From Sanderia malayensis (Eukaryota > Cnidaria > Scyphozoa > Semaeostomeae > Pelagiidae), in NCBI GenBank assembly GCA_013076295.1, contig RQOL01000024.1, positions 1,999,158 to 2,063,157 on the forward strand: a stretch of DNA of 64,000 nucleotides. Reading direction: 5' to 3'. The notes beneath the pieces are model-generated. The model saw only the letters and a program-made list of their open reading frames with translations. It was not told the origin of the DNA and did not search any database. Positions 58,577-64,000 of this stretch are shown here, piece after piece. Position numbers and translations under genes: made by a program. How positions within the stretch are numbered: the stretch's first letter is position 1; each line of letters starts with the position of its first letter.

Positions 58577-61500
58577 ATGTTGAATGCAAAAGGACTCATT
58601 CAAAATGAATTTATGAGGATTTTTGTCTTCGTGAGTCGCTTGTTTTATTTTTATTTACCTATTGTCAAATTTTCTAATCATTTCTTTTTTATTGCTTTTA
58701 TGTCGTATACTTGTCTCATCAAAATATTTTACGAAATATCTAACTTCTGTGACAGAAAAAATATCTCAATCACCCGGGTTTTTGCTTTTCGTAGCTAATT
58801 TGGCTTGGTATCAATATCTTGATGTTTTCTTTATATTACAAAAAGTATTGCAATGGAATTGAATACTTTTATTTGCGCAAGATGCTTGGGGTATGTTTTT
58901 TAGATCTTCTAAATTGACTAAATCATCATTTTACCTTAAGATTATTTTATTGCATTTTCCTCAATTGTTTTTTTCTCTTTTTTAGGAATCAATCTGCATA
59001 TCAAGAGCGACAGCCGCTACGTTGTACTTCAATTGTTTTTTAATTTTGCTGCCAATTTGCAAATCTCTTCTTTCTTGGATTCGTCTTTTGATTCAAAAGG
59101 TAAGCAGCTTTCACGAGCAAAATATGAACATTATTTTAGAGAACTCAGTATAATTAACAATCTAGTTGCCCTCTTATTGACCCATGGGCCTATAGCGAAC
59201 AAAACAAAGCATGGACATTTTGTTAATTAGCACTCTGCTTGCTTGCCTGTCTGATATGCTTTCGTTTACTGCATCTTCCTTGTTTGTTTCACGCATAAAG
59301 ATGGAAAATACAGGCAAATGAAATAGGGGATGCTCGAGACAACATTGTTGTCTCATTCGTCCCAGGCTGCGCGCAGCCAGTCAATAGAACTGTTTAGAGG
59401 CTACGCATTGGTTAATTGGTCCGCGTCATAGGAGATTAGCACCGTATCATTTTTACATCAAGGTTTTTCATTAAATTCATTCTTTTCACAAGGAAGGGTT
59501 TTGAGAGTACCTTCCAAAGCCTGATATCGAAATATCTATAATTATCGTTTTGTAATGTGCGTGGTGACAGCCCACACTTGTAAATAAACGCTTTTTTCTT
59601 TCATAATGGTCTTTTTGACATTAATAAAAACAATTTTATTGTCTATTTTAGCATATTAAGAGTGTCCACAGAAGATTATTCAACCATAATCAAAGTTTTC
59701 ATGCAATAATTGGCATTACAATCATGATTCTATCTGGTATCTAATTTATCTACGTCTGACTATAGTAACTTCTATGTCTGTATTTTTTTTCCTTAGGTCC
59801 TTTCTTAAACATGTGTATTTATTCCAGTTGCACATACTTTGTCACATTGCGTCAATTGCTATCGATTCTACATCAACTTTTCACATGAGGCTCCTGAATT
59901 GAACATTTCTAAATCGAAAAAAGAAGTAAGTTACATGCCCTACTGCTATAATGGTTACACGCAAAATAATTAATATTTATAACATTCTCTTTTCTATTCT
60001 ACAATATGTCTTCGTAATGATTAACTATTTTAATTCACAGATCAGTATCGCTATGCTGTTAACAAAGTGTAAGTTTAACCTCCGAAAGATCAGGTTTTCA
60101 ACATAGTTAAAATTTCAAATGCTACCGAACAACATATATTCATATCTGGATATTACTTTGCCATGGTTAAAAGTTCTTTCTTTTTTAGTGCCTGTTTGGA
60201 CTGGTGCTTTGATGCTCATTATACTTACAATTCTTGTAAGCAAATCTATTTCACTTTCTTGCCAGTTTTCATGACTTTGAATTTGCCAAACTACTTTATC
60301 ATTTACGACAATACAATATTGACAAGCAATGAAATTTTTAAAATCATTTGATAAAATTTATTGTAGGCAATTACTTCGATACCTACTTTTAGGTTTGTCA
60401 ATCTTCTAATTATCATGCCTTCTCCAATTAACGCCTACTCTTTTTTTAAACGCCCCTCTTCAATAATTGCCGCTGTCAGAATGAAAAATTGTTGGGGCTG
60501 CATTTAGAAAATGAAATACATTATCCTTCTTTATTTAAAAACAATTATGATTCTTGTTACCCACTACACAGCTTTATTTTCATTTGCAGGCGATCTCGTT
60601 ATGAAATATTTTTTTACTCTCATCATCTTTCCATTTTATTTCTTGGGCTATTGATTGTGCATGGCTTTGCGTAAGTGACGTCATATACTCTTCTCATTAG
60701 CATTCGTATGCTCCTCTGTATAGTAAATGACCAATTATGCGCCCTGGGCCTCTGTTATTGATGCTGCAAAGCAGTCTAATCTTATCTTGACATTTTCATG
60801 TCTTTAGTGGTATTGTGAAACATCAAGATAACACTGACAAACATTACCCTGGATGCGAATATGACGTCAGAATAAACTCCACTGGACACCTTCCCAATGC
60901 TAAACCATGCAGTGAAAAAATTACATTTTCTCCAGATTTACCTCAGGTGATAATTTATGCAGCTTGACATTATCATTGTTAGTCACAGGCTATGCATAAT
61001 TTGTCTGCATGTATTATCATCATACTATACAAGATAGCTACTACTAACTTGTTAATTTTATTCTCATAGGCTTGGAAATGGCTAATAGTTCCGCTGCTTA
61101 TTTATGCAATAGAAAAACTGATGAGGTATTGGAGTGGTAGAAAGCCAGTGCAGTTTACAAAGGTATAAGATTTTAAATCTTTTTTTCCTTTATTTAATTA
61201 GTCAAGGGAAGTCATTTCATCTATACATCAGGCTGACCAGAACAAAATACTTGGAGAATGAAGATAATTTCTGGCGAATCAAAAAAGAAAAACTTTGTCA
61301 TTAGTTCACTTTAGACTTCTCCATTGGAGAATGACGCTGATTGGTTTGTCCAGCATCCAAATTTAGTAATAGGTGAACAATGTTTTATGACAAGTTCTCG
61401 TTTTTGATACATTTTTTATTTTCAGGCAATTTTTTATCCCGGAGATGTTATCGAGCTTCGAATGAGGAAACCAAGATTTTCTGCGATGCCAGGGCAGGTA

Positions 61501-63734
61501 AATATCAACAGGTTCTTTAATCTGGTCTCAGATGATTGTCATTTTAATAGGCTTCGAGCATCATGCCCTGCATCCATAACATTTGTTTATTTTTTGCAGT
61601 ATATTCGAATGAATTGTCCAGTAATATCTCGTATGCAATGGCATCCATTTACCTTGACTGAGGTGACCAATGTTTTGCTTACAAGCTAACTTCCTATTCA
61701 CCCCTTCTTTTTGTGGACACATAGCAAAGAATTTGACTTCAGGACAATTTATCAGTTTTTGGTTATTTTTAGGAGCATTTCACCAATCTTACTTTCTGGT
61801 CCATGCTTCTACTCTGTTGATAAAGGAGTTCATTTTGATTATTTTTCTGATTGGCACAATATCCCTGCAGCATGAACTCACTTTTTTACTTGGGAAACAG
61901 CTTAGCCCACCGTTGCTCCCAATCATTATAAGTTGCAACATAACATTGAATTTGTGGTCGTGATTTGGATTATTTACTATAGTGTTATCTATGACTTTTG
62001 GAAACATGCAACATTTTTCTTCCAGTGTCCGTCTGAATACAACGATGAATTTGCTGTACATATTAAATTGTTAGGAAATTGGACAAGTTAGTATCAGCTG
62101 AATGAATGGCCTTGCAGAGCATACTCTGCATCTTTGAAGCTACATTCTCCCACCTTAGGCATCAAAATTTTATAGTATTGCAAATTCATTAATATTCAAT
62201 GCGACATTAATTTAATTATTCGTTATTTTCTTCTTTCAGATTTGCTAGCAAGTCAGCTAAAATCATTAATCATTGCTAACGAAAATGCAGCGACAAGAGT
62301 GGGAGATTCGTTCATGATTTCAATGGAAGACTTAAGTACAACAAATGCCGTAACAACTGTACCAATGCAAGATTCCATGCTAACGTGAGTCTCTCTAATT
62401 ACATTCTTCCTTCTATTTGAGCTATCATCTCCTTTTCTGTAATCTTCTTCTACCATTTTTTAACCTTTACTTTAACTCTTTTGTCTTACACAGTGTCTAT
62501 GTTGATGGTCCATATGGAAGCCCGTTTCAGGTATATGAATACTTAGCTTTATCATATCATAGAAATGGCCGAGTTATTATCTCTGCTATGCTACAATCAT
62601 AACTCTAATAGAATTGATGGCGAATGCTATACACAAATCAAATATCTCGCAGACTCACTAGCCATGGCTAATCGACTTGGTTTAAATAATGACACAATTT
62701 CTTTCATAGGATATTTCAAGGTTTTCCGTTGCTGTTGTCATAACTGCTGGGATTGGTGTGACTCCATTTGCTTCTGTTCTAAATCAAATCAGGTATATGC
62801 GCCATTTTAACTTAATCATGTACTCATTATTAACTACTATTTCATATATTTTCATCAACAATTTTTAATAAAGCCAAAGATGATGTCATTGTGTTTTCTG
62901 TCATCATCAAAATGTTATGCTGCGTGATGAGGATGTCTTTATTCAATTACTAACTTGGTTATCGTTGTATCTTGCTAATATCTAATAATGTTTTCTAGGT
63001 CTACGATAAAGCATACGAAAAGCTATGGGAAGCTAAAGAGATTGTATTTCATATGGGTTTGCAAGACTCACGATGACTTATCTTGGTTTCTGGATATTCT
63101 GTATAGGATTTCTAAAGAGGTATTTCTTTTTTAATTGACTAAATATTACTTTTAACGTCTCTATAGTATCTAGTATCGACCAGCTTTTAATAATCAATGA
63201 TTTTAAAGTCCGTTTTTGATTGTTTTTTAAGATGAATGATGGCCTTGACGATGAGGTTTTTACGACTAATTTGTTTTTGACAAGAGCGACGCAATTATCA
63301 GAAACAGTAAGTTGATTATTTCAATACTTGGCACTACAAGTGCATTAACCATGTAGATATAGAAGAAGATAACTCCAGTTTGTTTATTTTAACATAGGAT
63401 CCGTCATTCTTTGATGAGAGAAAACAATGGCTGTCAAGAAAGGTGCAATATAAAAGACCTAACTGGAAGAAAGAATTTTCAAAAATAGAAGATCAACATC
63501 AAAGGTTTGTCATAATTTCCCAACTAATCATAATTTATTTTTGAACTGTCTCTTTATATTGCATTAAACTTCTTCTAATTGATTCTTGATTACAAGAAAC
63601 CTTTTGTTTGATATAGTCAACGAATAGGCGTATTCTTTTGTGGTCCAAAAGCAATTCACCCAGCTCTGCATCGGTTGTGCAATAAGGAATACCAAAATAA
63701 AAATACATTTGTATTTCATAAAGAAAACTTTTAG
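58577..63734 (+). CDS. NOX4: NADPH oxidase, NOX4-like (apparent frameshift in the last exon)
   Basis: Membrane flavocytochrome passing electrons from NADPH to oxygen. Exons, all GT-AG: 58577-58630, 58795-58890, 58986-59099, 59652-59736, 59828-59925, 60041-60068, 60189-60235, 60367-60392, 60590-60670, 60808-60946, 61070-61162, 61426-61497, 61600-61662, 62026-62086, 62240-62384, 62494-62530, 62710-62792, 62999-63119, 63232-63306, 63398-63504, 63618-63734; about 580 residues. Haem histidines sit 14 apart in SFHAIIGITIMILSVAH and again in YSHHLSILFLGLLIVHG. FAD motif WHPFTLT, NADPH motifs DGPYGSPF, AGIGVTPFASVL, IWVCK and FFCGP. KHQDNTDKHYPGC in loop E resembles NOX4. The last exon is one base short near 63660, after which the expected ...HKENF ending lies in another frame. 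Confidence 0.93.
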
Positions 63735-64000
63735 CCTTTTTATGTTTGACTACTTTCATCATTTTGATACTTTGATAAATTGTAATATTCCTTATAATGA
63801 GTAGTTTTATAGATTTATTCCTTAAAAGATAAGCTTTTAGCTTAATAATAACTATATATATTTTCCTTGCGCAGAACAAGATAAATTGCATTTAAACAGC
63901 TTTAAGTGAGTTTAGTATATGGTGCAAATTCTTCAATATTTATTCATACTATGTGTTCTGCAACGCATGCGTATATAGTATGTATCCCTTGAGTGATTTG
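63735..64000. other. 3' flank of the NOX4-like gene
   Basis: AT-rich. A minus-strand frame over 63535-63891 is the antisense of the last exon and has no support of its own. Confidence 0.35.

Overview
This window looks like nuclear DNA of a compact-genome invertebrate animal. It is AT-rich. Genes are split into many short exons by GT-AG introns, mostly 60-700 bp, and lie a few kilobases apart. The products (CIP2A, ceramide synthase 1, TRPA1, ARL13B, NOX4, cathepsin L, stefin, a Kelch protein) are metazoan. The NOX4-type oxidase and intron sizes would fit a tunicate or another small-genome deuterostome, but the species is not identified. Exon boundaries were read by eye from splice signals, phase and homology; single junctions may be off by a base or two.

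Layout. 1-5.1 kb: 5' two thirds of a Ty3/gypsy-type LTR retrotransposon on the minus strand (LTR, gag, pol), running off the left edge with no visible break. 5.1-11.6 kb: gene-free, with a 19-bp minisatellite, an interspersed repeat family and local duplications. 11.6-18.4 kb: three unrelated satellites back to back (137 bp with a 274-bp dimer order, about 340 bp, about 182 bp). 18.45-19.55 kb: a decayed piggyBac-type transposase, followed by an inverted scrap of the 137-bp satellite. 20-21.4 kb: more duplicated repeats.

22.1-27.4 kb: a CIP2A-like gene (+) whose fifth exon lies inside a near-perfect 749-bp tandem duplication partly made of a Tigger/pogo-like MITE; much of the middle of the protein is not found. 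27.6-28.25 kb: fragments of an MTHFD1-type gene. 28.4-31.9 kb: Penelope-like terminal motifs, dispersed repeats, a tRNA-derived SINE and an integrase-associated ORF fragment.

32.4-34.3 kb: intronless Kelch-like gene (+). Then a minus-strand run: ceramide synthase 1 (34.7-36.4), TRPA1 (36.9-42.0, 18 exons), cathepsin L (42.9-44.4), a small unrecognised protein (45.3-45.7), an STI1-domain protein (46.8-48.5), a secreted stefin (48.8-49.4) and ARL13B (50.1-53.1). On the plus strand: an unrecognised 225-aa protein (54.4-55.4) and a 21-exon NOX4-like NADPH oxidase (58.6-63.7) with an apparent one-base deletion in its last exon.

The genes are mostly unrelated. The one suggestive functional grouping is a secreted cathepsin L and a secreted stefin (the family that inhibits such proteases) within 5 kb on the same strand, both with TATA-like promoters.
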